Positions 1 to 9,503 are shown, numbered from the stretch's first letter. The stretch is DNA of 64,000 nucleotides from Hyphomicrobiales bacterium (GCA_017305935.1 JAFKJU010000005.1:248001-312000), one strand, 5' to 3'. Notes: a model not told the origin generated them from the letters alone. Translations and numbers: made by a program.

Positions 1-1
1 C

Positions 2-280
2 ACCTTCGATGTTTATATCGACGAGACTGTGCAGTTCGGCGCGCTGCAGGTGACGCCGCGTGTCTGTTATTCCCGCGACGAGACCGAGGCGCAGAAGATC
101 GACGCCTTCGTCGAGGTCGACGAAATCACCCTCGACCGTAAGATTCGCCGCATCTTTTCCGGCTGGATGTTCGCCGAAAGCCCAGGCCTCAACGCGGTCG
201 AGCACCCGATCTACGACGTCTGGCTGAAGGACTGCAAACAGAAGTCGGACGTCCCGGCGCCGGATAACGCGCAGAACTGA
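2..280 (+). CDS. DUF2155 domain-containing protein, 3' part
   Basis: The gene enters from the left edge; only the last 92 residues are present, ending in TGA at 278-280. The visible part carries the aromatic and acidic pattern of the DUF2155 family: a VCYSRDETEAQ stretch, an RKIRRIFSGWMFAESPGLNAVEHPIYDVWL block and a closing cysteine (DCKQ). Family members are small exported proteins of alphaproteobacteria with no established biochemical role. It converges with the DUF930 gene, with 18 bases between the two stops. The family assignment is from memory of these motifs; start and signal peptide lie outside the window. Confidence 0.8.
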   Translation, partial: TFDVYIDETVQFGALQVTPRVCYSRDETEAQKIDAFVEVDEITLDRKIRRIFSGWMFAESPGLNAVEHPIYDVWLKDCKQKSDVPAPDNAQN

Positions 281-298
281 CCGCTTCACCCTGTTCGC

Positions 299-1057
299 CT
301 AGTCCGTCCCGCCGTCATCGGTGAGATTGTATTGTGCCCATTGCCCCGCAGGAATGGCATCGCCCACGGCGAAGGTAAATCCCGCCACGGCATCGAGCCG
401 GGCCGTCAACCGGCAGGTATAGCGCAGCCTGTACCACTGATGCCGGCTGCGAAACGCCGCTCCCATCGCCTCCAGTGACGGGCCGGAAAACTTCGGTTCC
501 TCGAACGTATAGGCGACGACGAAATCGGGATGATGGGTTTTTTCCCAATGCCCCACCTGCGCCATCGCTTCGAGATTGCAGGTTTGCACCATCTTTTCCG
601 AGTTTTCGAGCGCACGCAACGCCGCCTTCGCGCCACGGCTGCGCGGGTCGTTGAGGATGCCGGTCGAATAGAATTTCGTGGCGGCGATCAGGGGGGGATC
701 ATCCGCCGGGATTGGCGGAGGTGGATCTCCCGTCTCCACGGTGCCGACCCCCGGCTGAATGCGCGTGGCTTCCTGTGATGGAGGGACGTCGGCGACCTTC
801 TCCGGTGCTTCGATGTGGGGCGACGGCCGGTCGACCGTCTGCACGGGGGAGGGCGTGGGCTGCGGGACGAGTCTGACGGCAATCGGCTGCTCGATGGCTT
901 CGACAAGCTGCGGCGGGTTGCGCGCCAGCAGCGCAAGAACGGCAAGCAGGAAGAAATGAAAGGCCAGCGAAGCCATCAGGCCCCGGCTCAGGCCGCCGCG
1001 CCATTGTTTCTGTATGATTGCCGCCACGAGAATCGTCCGCCCAGAAGGCCGCAGCAT
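299..1057 (-). CDS. DUF930 domain-containing membrane-anchored protein
   Basis: A short N-terminal segment, one hydrophobic helix (about residues 28-46), a long proline-rich linker (about residues 50-120) and a C-terminal globular domain with cysteines in QTCNLEAM and RYTCRLTA. This resembles a TonB-like layout: inner-membrane anchor, proline spacer, periplasmic domain. The C-terminal domain matches my memory of DUF930, found mainly in Rhizobiales and without a known function. The start is uncertain: ATG at 1057 is used, TTG at 1066, GTG at 1027 and ATG at 976 (just before the helix) are alternatives. It lies about 30 bases downstream of aat and is probably co-transcribed with it. Confidence 0.75.
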   Translation of the reverse strand: MLRPSGRTILVAAIIQKQWRGGLSRGLMASLAFHFFLLAVLALLARNPPQLVEAIEQPIAVRLVPQPTPSPVQTVDRPSPHIEAPEKVADVPPSQEATRIQPGVGTVETGDPPPPIPADDPPLIAATKFYSTGILNDPRSRGAKAALRALENSEKMVQTCNLEAMAQVGHWEKTHHPDFVVAYTFEEPKFSGPSLEAMGAAFRSRHQWYRLRYTCRLTARLDAVAGFTFAVGDAIPAGQWAQYNLTDDGGTD

Positions 1058-1087
1058 CGTCGGCAATCATGGCGATAACAAGCAGGA

Positions 1088-1699
1088 TCAGAAATCCAGA
1101 TCGGCGGATTCCATCGCGTCAGCAAGCATCTTGGCGTATTCCGCCTTGGGCACGTCGATGGCGCCGAAGGTTTTCAGATGCTCGGTGGTGAATTGCGTGT
1201 CGAGCAGGCGGAAACCCTTGTTCCGCAGCCGCTCCACCAGATGCACGAGACAGATTTTCGAGGCATTGGTGGCGCGAGAGAACATGCTTTCCCCGAAGAA
1301 CGCAGCGCCCAGCGAGACGCCGTAGAGGCCGCCGACCAGTTCATCACCCCTCCATGCCTCAACGGAATGGGCATAGCCGTAGCGGTTCAGGGTGGAATAG
1401 AGCGAGCGGATCGTGGTGTTGATCCAGGTTGTCGGCCGGTCGCCGGTCGATTCGGCGCAACCGGCGATGACGGCTTCGAAGGCGGTGTCGAAACGGATGT
1501 CGAAGGGCTTCTTGCGCATCTCCTTGGAGAGGCTGCGCGAGACGTGGAAATCATTAAGCGGAATGATGCCGCGCATCTCGGGTTCCACCCAGAAGATGCG
1601 CGGATCGTCCGCCGACTCGGCCATCGGAAACAGGCCGATGGAATAGGCGCGCAGCAGAACCTCGGGCGTAACCTTCGAATATCCGCTGCGCCGCGCCAC
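1088..1699 (-). CDS. aat: Leucyl/phenylalanyl-tRNA--protein transferase
   Basis: This cytoplasmic enzyme transfers Leu or Phe from aminoacyl-tRNA to proteins with N-terminal Arg or Lys, making them substrates of ClpAP through ClpS (N-end rule). Family motifs are clear over 203 residues: [14 protein letters not shown] near the start, [12 protein letters not shown], then [32 protein letters not shown] and [16 protein letters not shown]. The size is close to the usual 200-235 residues. The start is a GTG only six bases beyond the accC stop, so it is almost certainly translated from the accB-accC message. Such coupling of aat to accC is usual in rhizobia as far as I recall. Confidence 0.95.
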   Translation of the reverse strand: MARRSGYSKVTPEVLLRAYSIGLFPMAESADDPRIFWVEPEMRGIIPLNDFHVSRSLSKEMRKKPFDIRFDTAFEAVIAGCAESTGDRPTTWINTTIRSLYSTLNRYGYAHSVEAWRGDELVGGLYGVSLGAAFFGESMFSRATNASKICLVHLVERLRNKGFRLLDTQFTTEHLKTFGAIDVPKAEYAKMLADAMESADLDF

Positions 1700-1705
1700 C
1701 GTGGT

Positions 1706-3049
1706 TTAGTTGGCCTTTCCGCCGAGATAATTTTCCAGCCAGTGGATATCATAGTCGCCATTGGCGATATCCGGGTTGGAAATCAGATCCTGGAACAGCG
1801 GCAGCGTCGTCTTGATGCCGTCGATGACGAATTCGTCGAGCACGCGGCGCAGGCGCATCATGCATTCGTTGCGCGTGCGTCCGTGGACGATCAGCTTGCC
1901 GATCAGGCTGTCGTAATAGGGCGGGATTCTGTAGCCCTGATAGGCGCCCGAATCGACGCGTACGCCCAGGCCGCCCGGTGCGTGGAAATGCGTGATCGTC
2001 CCAGGCGAGGGCACGAAGGTGCGCGGATCCTCGGCATTGATGCGGCATTCGATGGCGTGCCCATGGAAGGAAATCTCGTCCTGGGTCACAGACAAGCCTC
2101 CACCTGAGGCGACACGGATCTGCTCATGCACCAGGTCGATGCCGGTGATCGCCTCGGTGATCGGGTGTTCCACCTGCAAGCGGGTGTTCATTTCGATGAA
2201 ATAGAACTCGCCGTTTTCATAGAGGAATTCGATGGTGCCGGCGCCGCGATATTTCAGCTTCTTCATCGCATCGGCGCAGACCTTGCCGATCGCCATGCGC
2301 TGCTCGACGTTCAGGGCAGGGGAATTGGCCTCTTCCCAGACCTTCTGGTGGCGGCGCTGCAGCGAGCAGTCACGCTCGCCCAGATGAATGGCATTGCCTT
2401 CGCCATCGCCGACAACCTGGATTTCGATGTGGCGCGGCTTGCCGAGGTATTTTTCCATGTAGACAGCATCGTTGCCGAAGGCAGCCAGCGCTTCGGCGCG
2501 GGCAGTCGAGACGGCCTCTTCCAGTTCCTCTTCGGTCCTAGCGACTTTCATGCCGCGACCGCCACCGCCGGCGGTGGCCTTGATGAGAACCGGGAAGCCG
2601 ATTTTTCTTGCGACTTCAAGCGCATTTTCAGGCTTCACCTCGCCATCCGAACCCGGAACGACCGGGATGCCGAGCGACTCGGCGGTCTTCTTCGCCGTGA
2701 TCTTGTCGCCCATGATGCGGATGTGATCGGCGGTTGGGCCGATGAAGGTGATGCCGTGGGCGTCGAGGATATCGGCAAACTTGGCGTTCTCCGACAGGAA
2801 GCCGTAGCCGGGATGCACCGCATCGGCGCCGGTGATTTCGCAGGCGGCGACGATCTGGTGGATGTTGAGGTAACTTTCGCGCGACGGCGGCGGGCCGATG
2901 CACACGCTTTCGTCGGCGAGGCGCACATGCATCGCGTCGGCGTCGGCGGTGGAATGGACCGCGACGGTGGCGATGCCCAGCTCCTTGCATGCTCTGAGCA
3001 CGCGTAGCGCGATTTCCCCGCGATTGGCAATGAGGATTTTGGAGATCAT
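1706..3049 (-). CDS. accC: Acetyl-CoA carboxylase, biotin carboxylase subunit
   Basis: It carboxylates the biotin carried on AccB using ATP and bicarbonate, the first half-reaction of malonyl-CoA synthesis for fatty acids. The 447-residue length is typical. Visible motifs: [20 protein letters not shown] at the N-terminus, the ATP-grasp glycine loop [12 protein letters not shown], and the active-site region [14 protein letters not shown]. The ATG at 3047-3049 is chosen because this motif begins there; an open frame continues 20 codons upstream but runs into accB. Ten bases separate it from the accB stop, so accB-accC-aat form one operon. Confidence 0.97.
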   Translation of the reverse strand: MISKILIANRGEIALRVLRACKELGIATVAVHSTADADAMHVRLADESVCIGPPPSRESYLNIHQIVAACEITGADAVHPGYGFLSENAKFADILDAHGITFIGPTADHIRIMGDKITAKKTAESLGIPVVPGSDGEVKPENALEVARKIGFPVLIKATAGGGGRGMKVARTEEELEEAVSTARAEALAAFGNDAVYMEKYLGKPRHIEIQVVGDGEGNAIHLGERDCSLQRRHQKVWEEANSPALNVEQRMAIGKVCADAMKKLKYRGAGTIEFLYENGEFYFIEMNTRLQVEHPITEAITGIDLVHEQIRVASGGGLSVTQDEISFHGHAIECRINAEDPRTFVPSPGTITHFHAPGGLGVRVDSGAYQGYRIPPYYDSLIGKLIVHGRTRNECMMRLRRVLDEFVIDGIKTTLPLFQDLISNPDIANGDYDIHWLENYLGGKAN

Positions 3050-3059
3050 GCCGTGTCCT

Positions 3060-3533
3060 TTATTCGACGACAACAAGCGCTTCGCCGTATTCGACCGGGC
3101 GGCCGTCATCGATGAGGATCTGCGTCACCGTGCCGGAGCGCGGCGAAGGAATCTGGTTCATCGTCTTCATCGCTTCGATGATCAGCAGCGTCTGGCCTTC
3201 CTTGACCGTGGCGCCGACCTCAATGAAGGGACGCGCGCCCGGGGCGGGAGCCAGATAGCAGGTGCCGACCATCGGGGCGGTGATCGTATTGGCCGGGTTC
3301 AGCGCCGGCGCGGCCGGGGCGGCTGCAGCCGGAGCGGCAGCGGCGGCCGGGGCCATGGCGAGCGGAGCCGCCATCGGAACCGGGGCCTGGATATACTGGG
3401 TAGCGCCGGCGCGGGAGACGCGAATGCGCAGGTCGTCCTGCTCGACTTCGATCTCGGTCAGGTCGGTCTCGTTCAGGATGTTCGCGAGGTCGCGGATCAA
3501 AGCCTTGTCGATGCCGTTCTTCTTTTCAGACAT
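3060..3533 (-). CDS. accB: Acetyl-CoA carboxylase biotin carboxyl carrier protein
   Basis: The carrier of biotin between AccC and the carboxyltransferase. The 157 residues show an N-terminal helical part (1-45), a flexible Ala/Pro-rich linker (about 50-80) and the C-terminal biotinyl domain with the canonical EAMKTMN motif, the modified lysine being about residue 123. The ATG at 3531-3533 (MSEKKNG) is chosen over an upstream in-frame codon because the family begins there. The 200 bases upstream, up to dsbA, hold no gene; in many bacteria aroQ sits directly ahead of accB. Confidence 0.96.
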   Translation of the reverse strand: MSEKKNGIDKALIRDLANILNETDLTEIEVEQDDLRIRVSRAGATQYIQAPVPMAAPLAMAPAAAAAPAAAAPAAPALNPANTITAPMVGTCYLAPAPGARPFIEVGATVKEGQTLLIIEAMKTMNQIPSPRSGTVTQILIDDGRPVEYGEALVVVE

Positions 3534-3733
3534 GAAGTTCTGCCCTGTCTTTTCGTTCTCTTGACGTATGGTGGGACGCTGCCGCACCGCGAGGATTCGC
3601 TGGCGGCCAGGCGTTTCAGCCGAAATCGGTCCCGAAGCTATAGACCGGCCAGCCGCGGAGGAAAAGCCCCCGCGGCGCGCTCAACCCTTGAGAATGGCCG
3701 GAAATGCCATGTTGACGGTGGAAAGACGTCCGC

Positions 3734-4492
3734 TCAGCACATGGTCTTGCCGCAACTGCGGACATTGCCGATCTTTTCTTCCAGCGCCTCGGCGCCGACG
3801 GCGCCGAACACCGCCTCATTGCCGATGACGTAAGACGGCGTGCCGGTAATGCCGAGCGTGCCGGCGAGCTGATAGACGTCCTTGACGGACGCATCGTTCG
3901 GCTTGTCCGCCATCTGCTTGCGCAACGCATCTTCCTTGACGCCGAGCGAAGTCGCGACCTCGATGGCGCGCTCTTCCGTCGCCCGCACGTCACCGCCGAG
4001 CAACGCCCGGTGGAACTCGCCGTATTTCTCCGGCGCCAGTGCCTTGAAAGCATAGGAGACCTTGTGCGCAGCCATCGAATCCGGACCGAGGATCGGCAAT
4101 TCCTTCAGGACGAAGCGGACGTTCTTGTCGGCATCGATGATCTCGTTCATGTCCGACAGCGCATGCTTGCAGTAACCGCAATTGTAGTCGAAGAACTCGA
4201 CGATGGTGACGTCTCCCTTGGGATTGCCGAGGATCATGTCGCCGCTATCGGAGAAGATCGCTTTCTTGTTGGCCGCGACCGCCTCCGCGGAAGCCTGCGT
4301 GCGCGCAGCCTCCTGCTTGGCCTGCAGCGCGTTCTGGACGTCGAGCATGATCTCGGGATTCTGGATCAGATATTCCTTGATGAACTGACCGATCTCTTCC
4401 TTTTGCTTGTCATCGAGCGCCATGGCCGGAGCCGCGACGCCCATGGACAGGGCGAGCACTGCCGCTGCGATCGGTTTGAAGGTGAAGGCCAT
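3734..4492 (-). CDS. DsbA-family thiol-disulfide oxidoreductase
   Basis: A periplasmic thioredoxin-fold protein of 252 residues. A signal peptide (residues 1-25, ending APAMA) is followed by a helical stretch, then the thioredoxin core with the redox motif CGYC at about 105-108 (FFDYNCGYCKH) and the cis-proline region GITGTPSYVIG near 215-223. Two more cysteines lie in the last six residues (SCGKTMC). The long helical N-terminus suits the alphaproteobacterial DsbA/ScsC-like group (thioredoxin_4), some of which are isomerases rather than oxidases; sequence alone does not decide. The ATG at 4492 is the one that starts the signal peptide. Confidence 0.9.
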   Translation of the reverse strand: MAFTFKPIAAAVLALSMGVAAPAMALDDKQKEEIGQFIKEYLIQNPEIMLDVQNALQAKQEAARTQASAEAVAANKKAIFSDSGDMILGNPKGDVTIVEFFDYNCGYCKHALSDMNEIIDADKNVRFVLKELPILGPDSMAAHKVSYAFKALAPEKYGEFHRALLGGDVRATEERAIEVATSLGVKEDALRKQMADKPNDASVKDVYQLAGTLGITGTPSYVIGNEAVFGAVGAEALEEKIGNVRSCGKTMC

Positions 4493-4800
4493 GGTGTTTC
4501 CTCGTCGTCTTGAATTGCCTGTGCCGAAACGGTCGTGCCGGCCCGCTTGAGTCCCGCGGAGAGTAGGGCGGCCGGCCCCGGATGCAAACCGAAAAAATCG
4601 CCGCGCCCGCGCGAGTCGCAAGAACGTGATGACCGCAACAATACGGCATTTGTCGGGCCTCGCCGCAAGCACTGGATTTGCAGTCCTTTCAGCGGTTTGC
4701 CGCGCATTGCGGATTCAGTTTCGGAAGGTCTTGAATTGATCCCGCAAAGAAAAACCGGCCGCCAGGGCCGGTTTCCGTGTTCGATAAGACTGGCAAGGCC
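4493..4800. other. Intergenic region between dsbA-like gene and rne
   Basis: No gene is seen in these 308 bases. The part next to rne holds a strong rho-independent terminator listed separately. For the dsbA-like gene a weak minus-strand promoter candidate is TTGCAT (complement of 4582-4587), a 16-base spacer and TACTCT (complement of 4560-4565), about 65 bases before the start codon. The promoter is only a pattern match. Confidence 0.4.
4747..4774 (-). terminator. Rho-independent terminator of rne
   Basis: On the minus strand AAACCGGCC and GGCCGGTTT form a nine-base-pair stem around a five-base loop (CTGGC), directly followed by a T-rich run (TTTTTCTTT read on the minus strand). It begins 26 bases after the rne stop codon. 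Confidence 0.85.
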
Positions 4801-7647
4801 TCAGAGGAAGCCGCGGCGCTGCCACCAGCCGGCTTTCTTCGGCTTCGGCGGCTCTTCGTCGCCATCGGCGGTCGCGCGCTTCGAAGTCACAACCGGCTCC
4901 GACGAGGAGACATTCGATGCGCGATTGGCACGCACCGCCCTGGCCTCGGCTTCGGGCGCAGCCTCATCCATAGCGGCCGGCTCGGCGGGGAGATCGGCAG
5001 CATCTGCCGCGATTTCCACCGTTTCGCTGACCTCTGCCATGGGTGCCGCTTCCTCGGCAACCGGGGCTTCGACCGGCGAAGCCTTGGCCTTGCGGCTGCG
5101 GCGGGCCTTGGCCGGCTTGGCGCTTTCCTCGGCAGGGACCGCTTCCGCGACGGCGGCAACAGGCTCGACCGGTGCCTCGGCGTCGGGCTCCGCGGATTCG
5201 ACGGATACGCTCACGCTTTCCGCGGCGGTTTCGAAGCTTTCGTCCTCGTCGTCGCCATCATCGGAGGCTTCGCCGTTCTCATCGATCAGCGAGCCATCCT
5301 CGCGGTTGCGGCGACCGCCACGCTTGCCACGACGGCGGCGCTTGCGCTTGGGCTGGTCGTCGGAAGTGGCGGCTTCGGACTCGGCGCCGTTATCGCCTTC
5401 GTCCTCGTCGCCATCCTCGTCATCGTCCTGGTCGCCGGCGATCGCGTCGCTGCGGATGGCCTGGTCGTCTCCGGCCTGGCCCTTGTTGCCACGACGGCGG
5501 CGACGGCGCTTGCGCTTGCGATTGCCGTTGTCGTCATTGTTGCGCGCAGCCTTTTCGGCGCTTTCTTCGCGCTCGCTGACGATTTCGTCTTCTTCGTCCT
5601 CGTCCGCCTCGATGACGATGTCGTCGTCATCCTCGGGCTCGGGTTCGAAGTGGATCAGGGTTTCAATCCTGACCGGGTTTTCCACCGGCTCGCCGCGCTC
5701 GATGCTGAAATGCTGCGAACCGACCGCGTTGTCGGCCTCAACGACGATCGAGACGCCGAAGCGGCGTTCGTAGTCGACGATGGTGCCACGCTTGTGGTTT
5801 AGCAGGTAGAGCGCCGTCTCCGGCGTGGTGTGGACGATGATGTCATGCGTGGTGTTCTTGAGGAGATATTCCTCGATGCCGCGCAGGACATGCAGTGCCA
5901 CAGACGACTGCGAGCGGATATGGCCGGTGCCGGCGCAATGCGGGCAGACCTGGGTGGTAGATTCCAGAACCGAGGCGCGGATGCGCTGGCGCGACATTTC
6001 CAGAAGGCCGAAATGCGAGATGCGGCCGACCTGGATACGGGCGCGGTCGTTCTTCAGGCAATCCTTCAGCTTCTTCTCGACGGAGCGGTTGTTGCGCTTC
6101 TCCTCCATGTCGATGAAGTCGATGACGATCAGGCCGGCAAGGTCGCGCAGGCGAAGCTGGCGGGCGATTTCTTCCGCCGCTTCCAGGTTCGTCTGCAGCG
6201 CGGTGTCTTCGATGGAGTGTTCGCGGGTCGAGCGACCGGAATTGACGTCGATGGCAACCAGCGCTTCCGTCTGGTTGATGATCAGGTAGCCGCCGGATCT
6301 CAGCGTCACCTGCGGCTGCAGCATGCGATCGAGCTGCGCCTCGATGCCGGAGCGCGAGAAGATCGGATGCAGGTCGCGGTAAGGCTGGACCACCTTGGCA
6401 TGGCTCGGCATCAGCATCTTCATGAAGTCTTTCGCTTCACGATAGCCTTCTTCGCCGGCAACGATGATCTCGTTGATGTCCTTGTTGTAGAGGTCGCGGA
6501 TCGAGCGCTTGATCAGCGAGCCTTCCTCGTAGACGAGGCAGGGCGCGATCGAGTTCAGCGTCAGCGTCCGGACGTTTTCCCACAGGCGCATCAGATATTC
6601 GAAGTCGCGCTTGACCTCGACCTTGGTGCGGTTGGCGCCGGCGGTGCGCAGGATGACGCCCATGCCCTGCGGCACTTCCAGCATGCGGGCGATTTCCTTC
6701 AGCCGCTTGCGGTCGGTAGGGTTGGTGATCTTGCGGGAAATGCCGCCGCCGCGCGCCGTATTCGGCATCAGCACCGAGTAACGGCCGGCCAGCGACAGAT
6801 AGGTGGTCAGCGCCGCGCCCTTGTTGCCGCGTTCTTCCTTGGCAACCTGCACCAGCAGGATCTGGCGGCGCTTGATGACTTCCTGGATGCGATACTGCTT
6901 GCGCGGCTTGCGCACGACGCGATCCGGAACCTCTTCCATGGCGTCTTCGGCGCCGACGGATTCGATGACTTCCTTTTCGCCGTCATCGTCATCATCGTCG
7001 TCGTCATCGTGGCGACGCGCCAGCGTCTCCTCGGAAATGCTGTCGGTGTCGACCATAGCGGCCATTTCGCCGGGCTTGCCGTCGTCGTCCTGCTCATCGG
7101 CAGGCGTCTCGGCGCTTTCGACGGCGACCGTCTCGGCGGCGGCCTCGACATCGGCCTTGCGCTTGCGGCTGCGGCGCGGCTTGGCTTTCGGCTTGGTCTC
7201 TTCTTCGGCGGCAGCGGCCTCGACGGGCGCGGCTTCCGTCACCGGCGCGGCTTCGACGGCCGGCGCTTCCTCGGCGGCGACCTCGACCGTTTCCTCGATG
7301 GAAGCGGCCTCGACATCGGTGCCGGTCTCGACCGGTTCGATGTCGTCGTCCTTGCGATGCTCCTCGGCTTCGGCCTTCAGAAGCGCTTGCCGGTCGGCAA
7401 GGGGGATCTGGTAATAATCGGGATGGATTTCGGCAAAGGCCAGGAAGCCGTGGCGATTGCCGCCGTAATCCACGAACGCCGCCTGCAGCGACGGCTCGAC
7501 GCGGGTCACCTTTGCCAGGTAGATGTTGCCGCGGATTTGTTTCTTATGCTGAGATTCGAAATCGAATTCTTCTATGCGGTTGCCGCGAACGACAACGACG
7601 CGCGTCTCCTCTTCATGAGACGCATCGATAAGCATTTTGTCTGCCAT
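4801..7647 (-). CDS. rne: Ribonuclease E/G
   Basis: The endonuclease that starts bulk mRNA decay and processes rRNA and tRNA; in proteobacteria it also scaffolds the degradosome. The 948 residues show the N-terminal RNase H-like/S1 region (IRGNIYLAKVTRVEPSLQAAF), an Ala/Glu/Asp-rich insertion of about 170 residues (roughly 100-270) that splits the S1 domain, then the catalytic core with VAIDVNSG and GLIVIDFIDM supplying the acidic metal ligands, and the zinc-link CPHCAGTG. The C-terminal third is disordered, with Arg/Lys-rich stretches (KRKRRRRRRGNK) and acidic runs suited to RNA and partner binding. The message has an unusually long leader. Confidence 0.96.
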   Translation of the reverse strand: MADKMLIDASHEEETRVVVVRGNRIEEFDFESQHKKQIRGNIYLAKVTRVEPSLQAAFVDYGGNRHGFLAFAEIHPDYYQIPLADRQALLKAEAEEHRKDDDIEPVETGTDVEAASIEETVEVAAEEAPAVEAAPVTEAAPVEAAAAEEETKPKAKPRRSRKRKADVEAAAETVAVESAETPADEQDDDGKPGEMAAMVDTDSISEETLARRHDDDDDDDDDGEKEVIESVGAEDAMEEVPDRVVRKPRKQYRIQEVIKRRQILLVQVAKEERGNKGAALTTYLSLAGRYSVLMPNTARGGGISRKITNPTDRKRLKEIARMLEVPQGMGVILRTAGANRTKVEVKRDFEYLMRLWENVRTLTLNSIAPCLVYEEGSLIKRSIRDLYNKDINEIIVAGEEGYREAKDFMKMLMPSHAKVVQPYRDLHPIFSRSGIEAQLDRMLQPQVTLRSGGYLIINQTEALVAIDVNSGRSTREHSIEDTALQTNLEAAEEIARQLRLRDLAGLIVIDFIDMEEKRNNRSVEKKLKDCLKNDRARIQVGRISHFGLLEMSRQRIRASVLESTTQVCPHCAGTGHIRSQSSVALHVLRGIEEYLLKNTTHDIIVHTTPETALYLLNHKRGTIVDYERRFGVSIVVEADNAVGSQHFSIERGEPVENPVRIETLIHFEPEPEDDDDIVIEADEDEEDEIVSEREESAEKAARNNDDNGNRKRKRRRRRRGNKGQAGDDQAIRSDAIAGDQDDDEDGDEDEGDNGAESEAATSDDQPKRKRRRRGKRGGRRNREDGSLIDENGEASDDGDDEDESFETAAESVSVSVESAEPDAEAPVEPVAAVAEAVPAEESAKPAKARRSRKAKASPVEAPVAEEAAPMAEVSETVEIAADAADLPAEPAAMDEAAPEAEARAVRANRASNVSSSEPVVTSKRATADGDEEPPKPKKAGWWQRRGFL

Positions 7648-8318
7648 TGACTTTCTGCTCCTCGGCGCGAATGCGAGCGAGCAGGCAAACCGGTTCGTGA
7701 AGCGGAAAATGCGTGCAAAGCGGACAAAGCGCCGGAAATTTTAATTCCCGCCCGGGAGCGTCGAGCGGCCGGCAGCAGGACAGCACCGGGACAAGATACA
7801 TCCCTGGACCTGTTCACTTCTGACGAAAACTGCTGCAACGACATCAACGACCAAACGAGAATGACGATACCTTGAACCCTATGAGGATCCGATGAATTTG
7901 CTCCTGCGAGCGTGACGGCATGCCGTCGATGTTTTTCTCCGGCCACCGCCGGCTGATCCAGTTTCAGGCAGCACTGCTTTGACGACGGATGAAGCCTGCG
8001 CCAGTTAGCGCCAGATCCGAAAATACGGCTGGCTGCCTTGCGGCGATCTATCCCGTCAGCACCTTATGCCTTCATCTATGCTTGTATGTCCTCCGTGTCG
8101 CAATAGCAAGGGAAAAGCCAAGTGCGTCATAATATTGATCGATTTCTGTCGATGAGCGGGGTTGCGGTCGCCGGCCTCACGTCTTCCGCCTTCAACCCGC
8201 CGGAATTTTCCGGCATATGAGACAGGGCCTCGGCGAATCGCCAGACAGCAACGGGCTCCGGGAGAGGGTGCATCCGGCTTTGACATTCCTTGCGATCCGC
8301 AATGCAGGCTTGAGGGCG
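7648..8318. other. Long divergent intergenic region and rne leader
   Basis: These 671 bases separate rne from amiC. No convincing protein-coding gene is present. If the promoter at 8101-8130 is real, most of the region is the 5' untranslated leader of rne (about 450 bases). Near the gene, at about 7732-7746, the leader contains an AU-rich imperfect inverted repeat (GGAATT-AAAA-TTTCC on the minus strand). A long leader is the known site of RNase E autoregulation in E. coli; that this one works likewise is inference. A separately transcribed small RNA is an alternative I cannot exclude. Confidence 0.45.
8101..8130 (-). promoter_or_regulatory. Candidate sigma-70 promoter for rne
   Basis: On the minus strand: ATGACG (complement of 8125-8130), 18 bases, then CTATTG (complement of 8101-8106). 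Four of six positions match the -35 consensus TTGACA. Transcription would start near 8094, leaving a leader of about 447 bases. Pattern match only. Confidence 0.35.
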
Positions 8319-9503
8319 ATGCGCGCCGTCGCGCTTTTCGCCTGCTTTCTCGCGGCGATGCCCGCGCTGGCTGCCGATGATGCGGTGCTTGCCTTTGGCG
8401 CGCGGATCGCCGGCGACGACGCCCGCTCGCGCATTGTCATCGATCTGGAGAAGAAGATCGACGTTGCCGTGCATTACGTCACAAATCCGCCGCGCGTGAT
8501 CGTCGACCTGCCAAGGGTCGCCTTCGGTTTTCCCGCCGACCAGCTTGCGCCGCGCGGCCTGTTTTCCGACATCCGCTACGGCACGATGGATGCCGACAGC
8601 GCCCGGCTGGTGCTCACGGCCCGCAAGCCCGTGGAACTGACCACCGCCAAGGTGCAGGTCGAGGGCAAGGATATCCGCCTCGTGCTCGACGCCGTCTCGG
8701 TGCCTGAAAAGCGTTTCCAGGCGCTTGCGGCGGCCGAGACCTGGCGGCAAGGCGACATTGCCCCGAAGCCGGCCAGCGCGATGCTGGCGCAGAAGCCGGC
8801 AACGGACGGCGCCTTCGTCATCGCGGTCGATGCCGGTCATGGCGGCATCGATGCCGGGGCCATCGGCGCCGACAGCAAGACCGAGGAAAAGAACGTCACG
8901 CTCGCCTTCGCCCGTGGCCTCGTCGAACGGCTCAACCGCGAACCCGGCATCAAGGCCGTGCTGACCCGTGAGGACGACCGTTTCCTGTCTTTGTCGGAAC
9001 GGGTGCAGATCGCCCGCGAGAAGCGCGCCAATCTCTTCGTCTCGTTGCATGCCGATACGCTGCAGCAGAATTCGATCCGCGGCGCCACCGTCTACACGAT
9101 TTCCGACAACGCTTCGGATGGACTGGCCGCCGCCCTTGCCAAGCGTGAAAACCTCTCTGACGAGATCGCCGGCATCAAGCTTGGGGACGAGCCGGCCGAG
9201 GTCGCCGATATCCTGCTCGACCTGACCCGTCGCGAGACGCAGGCCTTTTCGATTGCCATGGCCCGCTCGGTGGTCGGCGCTTTCGAGGGGCAGATCGGGT
9301 TGATCAACAACCCGCATCGCTACGCCGGTTTCCGGGTGCTGCAGGCGCCGGACGTGCCCTCCATCCTGCTGGAACTCGGCTTCCTGTCCAATCCCGAGGA
9401 CGAAAAACTGCTGCTCGACGAAGCATGGCGGGCGAAGGTTGCCGACCTCCTGGCGGTCGCCGTGCGTCGATACCGCGAAAAGGCGGCGGCGGATGGCGGC
9501 TGA
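8319..9503 (+). CDS. amiC: N-acetylmuramoyl-L-alanine amidase (AmiC type)
   Basis: A periplasmic zinc amidase that cleaves the peptide stem from MurNAc and splits septal peptidoglycan during cell separation. From the ATG at 8319 the product has 394 residues: signal peptide (1-19, ending ALAA), an AMIN targeting domain (about 20-130) and an Amidase_3 catalytic domain starting VIAVDAGHGGIDAGAIG, with the second zinc histidine in FVSLHADTL and the late glutamate in ILLELGFLSN. The start is chosen for the signal peptide and the GAGGG just upstream; an in-frame ATG at 8217 exists. It precedes ponA on the same strand, a common pair. Confidence 0.92.
   Translation: MRAVALFACFLAAMPALAADDAVLAFGARIAGDDARSRIVIDLEKKIDVAVHYVTNPPRVIVDLPRVAFGFPADQLAPRGLFSDIRYGTMDADSARLVLTARKPVELTTAKVQVEGKDIRLVLDAVSVPEKRFQALAAAETWRQGDIAPKPASAMLAQKPATDGAFVIAVDAGHGGIDAGAIGADSKTEEKNVTLAFARGLVERLNREPGIKAVLTREDDRFLSLSERVQIAREKRANLFVSLHADTLQQNSIRGATVYTISDNASDGLAAALAKRENLSDEIAGIKLGDEPAEVADILLDLTRRETQAFSIAMARSVVGAFEGQIGLINNPHRYAGFRVLQAPDVPSILLELGFLSNPEDEKLLLDEAWRAKVADLLAVAVRRYREKAAADGG

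Noticed and set aside
5830-7650. Long open frame (about 600 codons) on the plus strand opposite rne
   Set aside because: It is the antisense shadow of a GC-rich gene; composition is His/Asp/Arg-rich without domains. Similar shadows occur opposite uvrB (14383-17469), glmU-glmS (51514-54762), the OmpA gene (33653-35503), mfd (60688-62493), recG (57096-58775) and fumA (46019-47950).
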